From assembly GCA_023395695.1 (NCBI GenBank), contig JAEWYJ010000311.1, forward strand, positions 1 through 5,057: a stretch of 5,057 nucleotides of DNA, read 5' to 3'. The stretch's first letter is position 1. Every line of letters begins with the position of its first letter. The notes beneath the pieces were generated by a model. That model did no database searches. It was not told the DNA's origin and was given only the letters and a program-made list of their open reading frames with translations. This DNA comes from Bacillota bacterium (GTDB lineage: Bacteria; Bacillota; Clostridia; Oscillospirales; Ruminococcaceae). Positions 1 through 5,057 of this stretch are shown here, piece after piece. Position numbers and translations under genes: made by a program.

Positions 1-44
1 GTAACACCTATCGCCAGCATCACCGAAATTGCTCTGGTTTTCAT
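1..44 (-). CDS. ABC importer solute-binding protein, N-terminal fragment (start only)
   Basis: Only the first 14 codons and part of the next are inside the window. They begin at an ATG at 44-42 and encode MKTRAISVMLAIGV, a Lys/Arg n-region followed by a hydrophobic stretch, as expected for the start of a secretion signal or lipoprotein signal. An excellent ribosome binding site, GGAGGT, sits 6 bases upstream of the ATG (about 51-56). The start is 35 bases past the permease stop, in the same direction. In NitT/TauT/SsuABC-type importers the third component is a secreted solute-binding protein that delivers substrate to the permease, so I infer that identity from position and the signal-like start. 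The lipobox, mature domain and substrate specificity all lie beyond the edge. It could instead be another exported protein. Confidence 0.62.
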   Translation of the reverse strand, partial: MKTRAISVMLAIGV

Positions 45-79
45 TGCCCTACCTCCAATTATTCTTGTGCTGCCAGTAC

Positions 80-901
80 TCAGCGCACGGCCCCCCTACG
101 CTTTGAAAGCAGCTTTTCTATATACTGTATGCAAAAATACATCAAAGTGGCAATAAAAGATAAAATTACTACGCTGGCCATGACAAGGTCGAGCTGGAAC
201 ACCTGGCTGCCGTACACGATGAGATAGCCAAGCCCCGCCTTGGAAATTAAGAATTCGCCGACGATGACACCGACCCACGACATGCCCACATTAACCTTAA
301 GCGACCCGATAATGGTCGGCAGGTTGGCGGGCAGCACGACCTTTTGGAGCACCTGCAATTTCCCCGCGCCAAAGGTCTGCACCAGACGGATCATATCCGG
401 ATCGGTCGAGACAAAGCCGCCAAGCACCTCGAGCACCGTAACCACAAGCGAAATGGACAGCGCGATGACTACAATGGCCATCGGGCGTGCGCCGATCCAG
501 ACAATAAAAATAGGGCCGAGCGCAATTTTGGGCAGTGCGTTGAGCACAACAAGGTAAGGCTCCAGCACGCGGCACAGAAAGCGCGAGCTCCACAGCACGA
601 CGGCTATAACGGTGCCCAAAACTGTTCCAAAGCAGAAACCCGCCACCGCCTCCAGCGTTGTAACCCCTATGTGCCGCCACAGCTCGCCCCTTGCGGCCAA
701 TCGGAAAATACTCATCGTAAACCGTGACGGGGAGCTGGTAATAAACGGGTCAATCAGGCCGGTTCGGGCGGCAAACTCCCAAAACAAAAGCAGCGAGACC
801 AAAAGGCCCGCCTTTGCAATACCCACAAACAGCCGGTCGCGCCGCCGCTTTTTAAGCCAGGCCTCTCGCGCGGGGGAGGCGGCGTTTTCAGATATGAACA
901 T
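80..901 (-). CDS. ABC transporter permease, NitT/TauT/SsuC type
   Basis: This is the membrane-spanning subunit of an ABC importer, 273 residues, the usual size for the SsuC/TauC/nitrate-type (BPD_transp_1) family. After a basic N-terminus (LKKRRRDR, 16-23) come hydrophobic segments at roughly 29-45, 84-105, 113-135, 140-162, 200-218 and 238-258, fitting six helices. Residues 173-194 form the cytoplasmic EAA-type coupling loop (QTFGAGKLQVLQKVVLP, with the conserved Gly and terminal Leu-Pro) that docks on the ATPase. The start ATG at 901 has a clear GGAGGG site 6 bases upstream. The frame stays open further upstream but only inside the ATPase gene, with no ribosome site. The gene overlaps the end of the ATPase gene by 14 bases, which suggests translational coupling. 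Family assignment is firm; candidate substrates in this family include sulfonates, taurine, nitrate, thiamine precursors and other small organics, and the sequence does not choose between them. Confidence 0.95.
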   Translation of the reverse strand: MFISENAASPAREAWLKKRRRDRLFVGIAKAGLLVSLLLFWEFAARTGLIDPFITSSPSRFTMSIFRLAARGELWRHIGVTTLEAVAGFCFGTVLGTVIAVVLWSSRFLCRVLEPYLVVLNALPKIALGPIFIVWIGARPMAIVVIALSISLVVTVLEVLGGFVSTDPDMIRLVQTFGAGKLQVLQKVVLPANLPTIIGSLKVNVGMSWVGVIVGEFLISKAGLGYLIVYGSQVFQLDLVMASVVILSFIATLMYFCIQYIEKLLSKRRGAVR

Positions 902-1658
902 CGATATCCCTCCAGATGCTGTTGAAATAGCTGCGGAATTCCGCCCGTTCGCGGCACTGCATCGGGGTGCCGCGCCCCTCGGCAAATTCAATGTTATACA
1001 CCGACTTAACAACGGCCGGCCGACGCGAAAGCACAATGACCCGGTCAGACATTGCCACCGCTTCCGAAATATCGTGCGTCACCATTAGCGCCGTCTTCTT
1101 CTCGTGCCGTATAATCGACGCAATATCGTCCGCAACGGCCAGACGCGTCTGATAATCGAGCGCAGAAAAAGCCTCATCAAGCAGCAGCAGCTTTGGACGT
1201 ACCGCCAGTGTGCGAATCAGCGCGGCGCGCTGGCGCATGCCGCCCGAAAGCTGGTCTGGAAAGCTATCCTTAAACTCCCACAAGCCGTATGTATGCAGCA
1301 GCTCGTCGACATAGGCGCTGGCGTCCCGCTTATCCTGGCTGCGAATCTCAACGCCGAGCAGCACATTCTGGCGTATGGTGCGCCAGGGAAACAAGCTATC
1401 CTTTTGCAGCATATAGCCGATATTTCCCCCACCGCTGATAGCAACACTGCCCGATGTGGGCGCCAGAAGCCCCGACGCAATAGACAGCAACGTGGATTTT
1501 CCGCAGCCCGAAGGGCCAATTACGCTGACAATTTCCCCCTCGTACACCGAAAAGGAGATCTCGTGTATTGCTTCAATTTCTCCTTCGTCCGACTGATATG
1601 TTAAAGAAAGGCGCTCCACCTGCACCACAGGCTCGGGCGCTTGAACAAAATAATCCAT
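888..1658 (-). CDS. ABC transporter ATP-binding protein, NitT/TauT/SsuB type
   Basis: This is the nucleotide-hydrolysing subunit that powers the importer, 256 residues, normal for SsuB/TauB-like proteins. All catalytic motifs are intact: Walker A GPSGCGKST at 48-56, Q-loop Gln85 (MLQKDSLFPW), signature LSGGMRQR at 137-144, Walker B LLLLDE at 157-162, D-loop SALD at 165-168 and switch His195 (MVTHDISEA). The Q-loop text and the tail ending in FNSIWRDID resemble the NitT/TauT subfamily. I place the start at the ATG at 1658 because it has a strong GGGAGG site (about 1667-1672) and the ABC fold begins a few residues later (VQVERLSLTY). The frame runs on upstream to 1793 but would pass through the hairpin region without a ribosome site. 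The gene is first in the operon and its end overlaps the permease start. No riboswitch of a known class was recognised in the 187 bases upstream, and no convincing promoter was found. Confidence 0.97.
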   Translation of the reverse strand: MDYFVQAPEPVVQVERLSLTYQSDEGEIEAIHEISFSVYEGEIVSVIGPSGCGKSTLLSIASGLLAPTSGSVAISGGGNIGYMLQKDSLFPWRTIRQNVLLGVEIRSQDKRDASAYVDELLHTYGLWEFKDSFPDQLSGGMRQRAALIRTLAVRPKLLLLDEAFSALDYQTRLAVADDIASIIRHEKKTALMVTHDISEAVAMSDRVIVLSRRPAVVKSVYNIEFAEGRGTPMQCRERAEFRSYFNSIWRDIDVHI

Positions 1659-1745
1659 GGGCAAAACCTCCCTCACAGCATCATATTCCAAAGCCTGCAA
1701 ATGTGTGGCACTGAGCATGAGGCCGCATGGGCGTATTTCGACCCC

Positions 1746-1798
1746 AAAACAGACAAACCGCAAAAACGTACAAGCGTTTCTGCGGTTCGTCAAGTTTT
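1746..1798 (-). terminator. Long hairpin, probable intrinsic terminator between flavoprotein gene and ABC operon
   Basis: Arms at 1756-1768 and 1775-1787 pair over 13 bp around a 6-base loop (1769-1774). The pairing continues outward with 1752-1755 against 1788-1791, then, after a small internal loop, 1746-1750 (AAAAC) against 1794-1798 (GTTTT). In the minus-strand transcript two of the pairs are G-U; on the plus strand they would be A-C mismatches, so the structure favours RNA made from the minus strand. An A-run precedes it and a U-rich stretch (TGTCTGTTTT) follows, as in an intrinsic terminator. It lies 48 to 100 bases past the flavoprotein stop and about 90 bases before the ABC ATPase start. 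The U-tract is interrupted, so efficiency is uncertain, and an attenuator in the leader of the ABC operon is possible. Confidence 0.48.
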
Positions 1799-1845
1799 TT
1801 ATGCACCGGCAGGGCGTTTAAGGGCCTCGCCGAAGGTCAGGGGCG

Positions 1846-2268
1846 CTATTCAACAGCAAAGTCCTCTGAGGCAAAATTTGTATAATACCGGCCACTCTGC
1901 GCCGTAAACTTTAATACGCAGTAATCCGGGTCGGTCACGCCCTGTGAATAATAAAGCGTGTCTCCTTCCCGCCAGACCGTTTCCTTGCTCGCGGCATCCT
2001 CTAAAACCGTCATGACGCCCTTGAGCATAACGCCGCGAAAAAACCGTTTGTCACAAAAATAAATGCAGGCCTTCGGATTATGACGGTATTGCGCCACACG
2101 CATGGAGGACGTATTGGTCGTGAAATAAAAGGTTTTGATACCCTCGCGCTTTCTGGGCGGCAGCATGGCCTTGGCGTTGGGAAAACCGTCGCCATCCACC
2201 GAGCCGATAAAGCAAACACTTTGCTTGTCAATTAATTTGCCGACTGTTTGCACCGCATCCCGCATCAT
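1846..2268 (-). CDS. Pyridoxamine 5'-phosphate oxidase family (PNPOx-like, general stress 26 type) flavin-binding protein
   Basis: A 140-residue protein with the split-barrel FMN-binding fold typical of small clostridial PNPOx-like proteins. Recognisable parts in order: the first strands FIGSVDGDGFPNAKAML (20-36), the phosphate-loop region FTTNTSSMRVAQYRHNP (49-65), the barrel strand ACIYFCD (67-73), the strand GVMLKGVMTVLED (79-91) and the C-terminal DPDYCVLKFTAQSGRYY (113-129). Known members bind FMN or F420-like cofactors, or heme; their substrates are often unknown, and this is probably not the vitamin B6 biosynthetic oxidase itself. I chose the ATG at 2268 (a second ATG follows at once) with an AAGGG site about 11 bases upstream. 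The gene is set off from its neighbours by hairpins on both sides and may be a single-gene unit, though a 70-base gap also allows read-through from the alkyltransferase gene. Function beyond cofactor binding is not readable. Confidence 0.9.
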   Translation of the reverse strand: MMRDAVQTVGKLIDKQSVCFIGSVDGDGFPNAKAMLPPRKREGIKTFYFTTNTSSMRVAQYRHNPKACIYFCDKRFFRGVMLKGVMTVLEDAASKETVWREGDTLYYSQGVTDPDYCVLKFTAQSGRYYTNFASEDFAVE

Positions 2269-2285
2269 CGTTGCATAATCCCTTC

Positions 2286-2326
2286 ATATAAAAATAGGCA
2301 GACGTAAAATTTTCAAGGTCTCGCCT
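2286..2326 (-). terminator. Weak terminator-like hairpin after the alkyltransferase gene
   Basis: In the minus-strand transcript AGGC (2326-2323) and GAC (2320-2318) pair with GTC (2303-2301) and GCCT (2299-2296), with a 2x1 internal loop and a 14-base loop. A run ATTTTTAT follows directly. It begins 12 bases past the alkyltransferase stop codon, the right place for a terminator. The stem is short and the loop large, so it may be leaky. The same stretch holds a TTGAAA that could be a -35 box for the flavoprotein gene. Confidence 0.35.
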
Positions 2327-2338
2327 GTAAAGCCCAGC

Positions 2339-2680
2339 CTACTGCCGCATGTAATCTCCGGCCTGCTCCCCGCACCAGAATGCCTTTGCAAGGTCGACAC
2401 GACCGTCCGGCAAAAACGGCACCTGCTCTTCCTGGAGCATACGGCGCTGCTCCTCGTCGCCGCCAAAAGCGAATTCCGGGGCCAGCCTGCCCTCCCGGTT
2501 GACCACCCGATGGCAGGGTATGGTGCCGGGACGCGGGTTCTGGTGCAGCGCCCACCCCACTGCGCGGGCGGCGCGCGGGTTGCCGCAAAGCAGCGCCACC
2601 TGCCCGTAGGACGTCACCTTGCCGCGTGGAATGCGGCAAACCGCCTCGTAAACTGCATCAAAAAAACTTTTCTCCTGCAT
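2339..2680 (-). CDS. Methylated-DNA-protein cysteine methyltransferase-like protein (MGMT/YbaZ family, catalytic Cys present)
   Basis: A 113-residue protein consisting only of the DNA-binding, active-site domain of O6-alkylguanine-DNA alkyltransferases. Visible features: the GKVTSYGQVA helix (20-29, with the nucleotide-flipping Tyr25), the helix-turn-helix and arginine finger region ARAVGWALHQNP (38-49, Arg39), the Asn48 hinge and the active-site motif PCHRVV (55-60, Cys56). Glu85 in RRMLQEEQV fits the conserved glutamate of the catalytic network. The C-terminal VDLAKAFW is typical of the short YbaZ/COG3695-type branch. Many alkyltransferase-like (ATL) members have Trp instead of Cys and only mark lesions; here Cys56 is kept, so transfer of an alkyl group from O6-alkylguanine to the protein is plausible. 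The start ATG at 2680 has a GGGAGAG site and lies only 13 bases beyond the stop of the membrane-protein gene, so the two are probably co-transcribed and perhaps coupled. Confidence 0.93.
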   Translation of the reverse strand: MQEKSFFDAVYEAVCRIPRGKVTSYGQVALLCGNPRAARAVGWALHQNPRPGTIPCHRVVNREGRLAPEFAFGGDEEQRRMLQEEQVPFLPDGRVDLAKAFWCGEQAGDYMRQ

Positions 2681-2693
2681 TGCTCTCTCCCAA

Positions 2694-3536
2694 TTATTGC
2701 AAGGTGTCGATATTGCTGCCCGGCGCCTGCTGCAGGTCTGTGCCTTCAGCCGGATGCGCTCCGGCGGCATCCGGCGCGGTTTCTTCCTCATGGAACACCT
2801 CAGCCGCAAGCTTCTCCTGTTGACGCAGCAGATATTTTTTGCGCAGCGTTAAAAGCAGCAGGCATATTGCAAACGCGCCCGCAAACGCCAGCCCCGCATA
2901 GTACAGGTTCAACGCGCCGACCATATGGAAGGCCGTATCCCCGGGGTCGGTCTCAATGCATAGCACCGCCGTTACCAAATGGCCCGCGCCATAAACCGGC
3001 AGGCAGGTCACCGCAACTTTTTTAAAGTCCGGCCGGGTTACAAGCGCGGCGGTATAGCCCCCCGTGCTTTTACTGTTATAAATTTTATCTGTCACCGCTT
3101 TGACCGGCTTATAGGCCCCGCTTATCGGGTACTCTGCACCCGGTGCAAAATAATCGGTGCCGGCCTCGGCATTGTCGCGGTAGCTGCCGTCCACAAGGCT
3201 GCGCAGCGTCTTGCCGTCGGCACGGTAAAGCAGATAGCTTTTAATATAATTTTGCTGCGCGTTGAGCTGGCTGAGCAACCCGGCCAAAAACTTATAGTCG
3301 GCGTTGACAGCCGGCTCGGCGATAAGCGCGTCAATCTGCTGCGCAGAATAATACGAGATGGCGGTGACCGCCGCGCGCATTTGGGTCATTGTCGCTTCTC
3401 CCGTAGTACGCAGCGCATCGCTTTTCCGTACCGAGGGTGCTGCAAAGCATATCAAGGCCAAAACGGCGCTCAATACTGCCGTCAATTTAAGTACTGTGCC
3501 AACGCCATGTCCGTTTTTTTCTTTGATCTGGCTCAT
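2694..3536 (-). CDS. Two-pass membrane protein with extracytoplasmic Cache/PDC-like domain, unknown function
   Basis: I do not recognise a named gene. The 280-residue product has a short cytoplasmic N-terminus, a first membrane helix at about 14-34, an outside domain of about 170 residues (35-206), a second helix at about 208-231, then RKKYLLRQQEK and a Pro/Ala/Glu-rich, probably disordered tail of about 40 residues to the end. The outside part starts with a long helix (SYYSAQQIDALIAE, 61-74) and contains YLLYRADGKT (101-110), LVDGSYRDN (114-122) and AVLCIETDP (190-198), resembling the PDC/Cache ligand-sensing domains of chemoreceptors and sensor kinases. No HAMP, methyl-accepting, kinase or GGDEF domain follows. 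I chose the ATG at 3536 because AGGGAG lies 8 bases upstream; a GTG at 3545 overlaps that site. It leads a probable two-gene operon with the alkyltransferase. The Cache resemblance is by eye and moderate. Confidence 0.85.
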   Translation of the reverse strand: MSQIKEKNGHGVGTVLKLTAVLSAVLALICFAAPSVRKSDALRTTGEATMTQMRAAVTAISYYSAQQIDALIAEPAVNADYKFLAGLLSQLNAQQNYIKSYLLYRADGKTLRSLVDGSYRDNAEAGTDYFAPGAEYPISGAYKPVKAVTDKIYNSKSTGGYTAALVTRPDFKKVAVTCLPVYGAGHLVTAVLCIETDPGDTAFHMVGALNLYYAGLAFAGAFAICLLLLTLRKKYLLRQQEKLAAEVFHEEETAPDAAGAHPAEGTDLQQAPGSNIDTLQ

Positions 3537-3573
3537 GTCATACACTCCCTGCTGATATTACGATTTTGGTACA

Positions 3574-3582
3574 AATATAGCA
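3574..3582 (-). promoter_or_regulatory. Candidate extended -10 promoter (P2) of the membrane-protein gene
   Basis: On the minus strand the sequence TGCTATATT fits an extended -10 element (TGn plus a 5-of-6 match to TATAAT). Transcription would begin near 3567, giving a leader of about 30 bases with the AGGGAG site. There is no good -35 box at 17 bases; instead an 11-base-spaced direct repeat occupies that area, which would suit an activated promoter. Confidence 0.33.
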
Positions 3583-3598
3583 TCATCTGCGCATCATC
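3580..3598 (-). repeat. Tandem direct repeat GATGATGC-N3-GATGATGC
   Basis: Two exact 8-base copies, at 3591-3598 and 3580-3587, are 11 bases apart start to start, about one helical turn. They abut the candidate P2 -10 box and cover the zone where a -35 box would lie. This arrangement is common for activator or response-regulator binding sites, but GATGATGC is a simple sequence and chance is possible. Confidence 0.5.
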
Positions 3599-3600
3599 CC

Positions 3601-3631
3601 GGTATAATAGCCGTTCTGCGGCTATTATACC
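3601..3631. repeat. Perfect 13-bp palindrome containing TATAAT, likely operator
   Basis: Arms GGTATAATAGCCG (3601-3613) and its exact complement (3619-3631) flank a 5-base spacer. Each arm contains a consensus TATAAT, one facing each way. The outer arm halves are A/T-rich and no U-tract follows on either strand, which argues against a terminator and for a protein-binding operator, or a 5' leader hairpin. It lies 65 bases upstream of the membrane-protein start. Related GGTAT half-sites occur at 3647-3656 (inverted relative to the right arm, one mismatch over 10 bases) and at 3708-3718. Confidence 0.6.
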
Positions 3632-3632
3632 A
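3624..3632 (-). promoter_or_regulatory. Candidate extended -10 promoter (P1) of the membrane-protein/alkyltransferase operon
   Basis: On the minus strand TGGTATAAT is an exact extended -10 element (TGn plus TATAAT). No good -35 box lies 17 bases upstream, which extended -10 promoters tolerate. The predicted start near 3617 falls inside the palindrome, giving a leader of about 80 bases and placing a repressor on the palindrome directly over the promoter. Confidence 0.42.
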
Positions 3633-3660
3633 TGAACGCAAAACAAATGGTATCATTTTA

Positions 3661-3700
3661 CACAACAAAAGGCGACTGCCGCGTTTTAGCGGCAAACCGC
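3661..3700 (-). terminator. Probable intrinsic terminator downstream of the MATE gene
   Basis: In the minus-strand transcript TGCCGC (3694-3689) pairs with GCGGCA (3682-3677) around the loop TAAAAC. After a one-base bulge the stem extends by five more pairs, two of them G-U (3700-3696 with 3676-3672). A single C and then TTTTGTTGTG follow. The wobble pairs work only in minus-strand RNA, matching the direction of all genes. It is about 190 bases past the MATE stop codon, so it would end a transcript with a long 3' untranslated region, or one from an unseen small transcript in the gap. Confidence 0.52.
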
Positions 3701-3732
3701 ATATATCGGTATAACAGCACGCTTTAAGCCGT

Positions 3733-3762
3733 CGTACCGGCCAATGCCCGGCGCCCGGTACG
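3733..3762. repeat. Inverted repeat CGTACCGG / CCGGTACG in the MATE 3' gap
   Basis: Perfect 8-bp arms at 3733-3740 and 3755-3762 enclose 14 GC-rich bases that include the palindrome GGCGCC on the opposite strand. No U-tract follows on either strand, so it is not a standard terminator. It lies in the non-coding stretch 3701-3889, where I see no credible gene. Further right, at 3785-3817, ATTGG occurs three times, the last two within TTAA-rich repeats of about 11 bases. Confidence 0.5.
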
Positions 3763-3889
3763 GAAGCGCCTGACAATGAATCCGATTGGGGTAATTTTAA
3801 ATTGGCATTAATATTGGCCCTGACGGGGACAGCGGCGCAATCAAACCAAAACAGCGCCTCTCCGGCACAGGTTGGTTGAGCAGCATGGG

Positions 3890-5057
3890 TCAAAGTGTGC
3901 GCTTGCGGTAATAGAGAGCCAGCGCAATCAGCGACACCACTGCTTCTGTGACTGGCAGCGCACACCATACGCCCGTCATCCCCCACAGGGCCGACAGCAG
4001 AAACACTGTAGGCAGCACGATGACAAAGCCGCGCAAAAGCGAAATAAAATACGCAGGCCGGGCATATTCGGTTGCGGCAAAATAGGCCGACAGCACAATG
4101 TTAAAGCCTGCAAAAGCGCAGGATATAAAGTAGATTTTAAGCCCTGCCGTCGCAATATGCTGCATCTGCGGGTCGCGCGCGCTGTTAAAAGCCGCCGCAA
4201 TTGGCTGTGCGCCAAAGAAAACAAGCGCATAAACAGCAGCCGACAGCGCCGTTACCGCTATAAGCGCATACCGCAGCGTCACGCCGAGCGCTTTGCGGTT
4301 TCCCGTACCGTAAAGACGGCTGAGAATGGGTTGAATACCCTGCGCCACCCCTGTAAAAATGGAGATCACCACAATCGAAATATTGGCGATAACCCCATAG
4401 GCCGCCACACCAATATTCCCGCTCAGGCGCATGGCGATGAAGTTAAATGCAATCAGCACAGTGCCGGAGGCCAGCTCCGAGATGCAATACGGCGCGCCGC
4501 AGGACAGAATATTTTGGGCCAGACGGGAGTGAATGCGCGTTTTCTCCGGCCTGAAGCCGTTTTTACCTTTTATAAAAAAACCGGACAGCGTCAAAAGGCT
4601 GATAATCGGCGCACAGCCGGTTGCAAGCACCGCGCCAAAGATGCCCATGTTCAGCGGAAAGATAAAAATATAGTCCAGCACGATATTAGAGAGACTGCCC
4701 GCCACCATTGCCAGCATGGCCAGCTGCGGCGCACCGTCATTGCGCACAAAGCACATGACAACATTATTGGCGATAAACAGCGGAGAAAAAAGCAAAAGCA
4801 CCCTCAAATAGGTTCGGCACATCTCAAATACGGCCGTGTCCGCCCCAAGCGCCGCGGTAATAGCGCCCGACAAAAACACACCGGCGGCAAAAAGGAGCGC
4901 GGCACAAAACAGCGCCATCAGCGCCGCGTAATTAAAAGCGCGGTTGGCCCCGGCATGATTATGCTGGCTTTTTAAAATGGCGTACTGGGTTGCGCCCCCC
5001 ATGCCCAGCATCAGCCCGGCACCCTGAATCAGGCTGAAAACCGGTATCGCCAAATTA
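3890..5057 (-). CDS. MATE family efflux transporter, N-terminus beyond the window
   Basis: A multidrug and toxic compound extrusion transporter of the polytopic inner-membrane MOP superfamily, expelling cationic drugs or metabolites in exchange for Na+ or H+. About 388 residues are visible; family members are about 440-460, so some 50-70 N-terminal residues (the first helix) are cut off. Counting from the Leu at 5053, typical blocks are AIPVFSLIQGAGLMLGMGG (2-20), FVRNDGAPQ (102-110), NIVLDYIFIFPLNMGIFGA (123-141), GVAQGIQPILSRLYG (235-249) and SLLRGFVIVLP (338-348). About 10 or 11 membrane segments can be seen, and the reading frame is unbroken with a short basic C-terminus (YYRKRTL). The blocks resemble the MepA/DinF-like clostridial branch, but substrate is not predictable. 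A terminator-like hairpin follows 190 bases downstream, so it seems separate from the membrane-protein operon. Confidence 0.95.
   Translation of the reverse strand, partial: NLAIPVFSLIQGAGLMLGMGGATQYAILKSQHNHAGANRAFNYAALMALFCAALLFAAGVFLSGAITAALGADTAVFEMCRTYLRVLLLFSPLFIANNVVMCFVRNDGAPQLAMLAMVAGSLSNIVLDYIFIFPLNMGIFGAVLATGCAPIISLLTLSGFFIKGKNGFRPEKTRIHSRLAQNILSCGAPYCISELASGTVLIAFNFIAMRLSGNIGVAAYGVIANISIVVISIFTGVAQGIQPILSRLYGTGNRKALGVTLRYALIAVTALSAAVYALVFFGAQPIAAAFNSARDPQMQHIATAGLKIYFISCAFAGFNIVLSAYFAATEYARPAYFISLLRGFVIVLPTVFLLSALWGMTGVWCALPVTEAVVSLIALALYYRKRTL

Noticed and set aside
1676..1681. TATGAT as a -10 box for the ABC operon
   Set aside because: The hexamer matches 5 of 6 but there is no -35 box or TGn extension, and the start site would leave only about 20 bases of leader.
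1765..1793. TTGACG-N17-TACGTT promoter within the long hairpin
   Set aside because: The -10 matches only 3 of 6 and the sequence is better explained by the arms of the hairpin.
1659..1845. A thiamine, FMN, THF or guanidine riboswitch in the ABC leader
   Set aside because: The conserved core sequences of these classes as I know them are absent; only the simple long hairpin is present. A covariance search would settle it.
2288..2316. Promoter TTGAAA-N17-TTTTAT for the flavoprotein gene
   Set aside because: The -10 match is only 4 of 6 and the predicted start would fall within the ribosome binding site; the same bases form a terminator-like hairpin.
3543..3545. GTG start for the membrane protein
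   Set aside because: It overlaps the Shine-Dalgarno sequence; the ATG nine bases later has ideal spacing.
3594..3986. A 130-codon minus-strand frame running from the MATE end through the gap
   Set aside because: It begins inside MATE in another frame, has no ribosome site, shows no recognisable domain and runs across the terminator-like hairpin and into the palindrome.
3872..4975. A 367-codon open frame on the plus strand
   Set aside because: It lies antisense to the MATE gene, its translation is rich in Arg, His, Lys and Gln with no domain, and the opposite frame has unmistakable MATE motifs.
5051..5053. TTG as the start of the MATE gene
   Set aside because: The frame stays open to the window edge (Asn before the Leu), and NLAIPVFSLIQG matches the second-helix region of MATE proteins, so this is an internal leucine of a cut gene.

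Overview
The window looks like chromosomal DNA of a Gram-positive, anaerobic-type Firmicute, most likely a Clostridia member of roughly 50-55% GC (my estimate by eye). The grounds are strong purine-rich Shine-Dalgarno sites (GGAGG, GGGAGG, AGGGAG), short intergenic gaps, and protein variants typical of clostridial genomes (MATE exporter, YbaZ-like methyltransferase, PNPOx-like flavoprotein). No rRNA, tRNA, CRISPR, insertion sequence or phage gene is visible. Every supported gene lies on the minus strand, so the region reads from right to left.

Reading order: (1) 5057-3890, a MATE-family multidrug/sodium antiporter whose N-terminus lies outside the window. (2) 3889-3537, a 353-base gap with an inverted repeat, a good terminator-like hairpin, a perfect 13-bp palindrome that includes an extended -10 box, and a tandem direct repeat next to a second extended -10 box. 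(3) 3536-2694, a two-pass membrane protein with an extracytoplasmic, Cache/PDC-like domain and no recognisable output domain. (4) 2680-2339, a small O6-alkylguanine-DNA-alkyltransferase-like protein with its catalytic PCHRV cysteine, 13 bases behind gene 3 and probably co-transcribed with it. (5) 2268-1846, a PNPOx-like flavin-binding protein. (6) A long hairpin at 1798-1746. (7) 1658-888, 901-80 and 44-1: ATPase, permease and the first codons of a secreted solute-binding protein of a NitT/TauT/SsuABC-type ABC importer. The first two overlap by 14 bases and the third follows closely, so this is one operon.

The functional units are therefore an exporter, a membrane-sensor/DNA-repair pair, a lone flavoprotein and an ABC importer. 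The importer's substrate cannot be told from the ATPase and permease; the binding protein would decide it and only 14 of its codons are here. The protein families are mostly ordinary. The least explained parts are the sensor-like protein without an output domain and the dense regulatory region in front of it.
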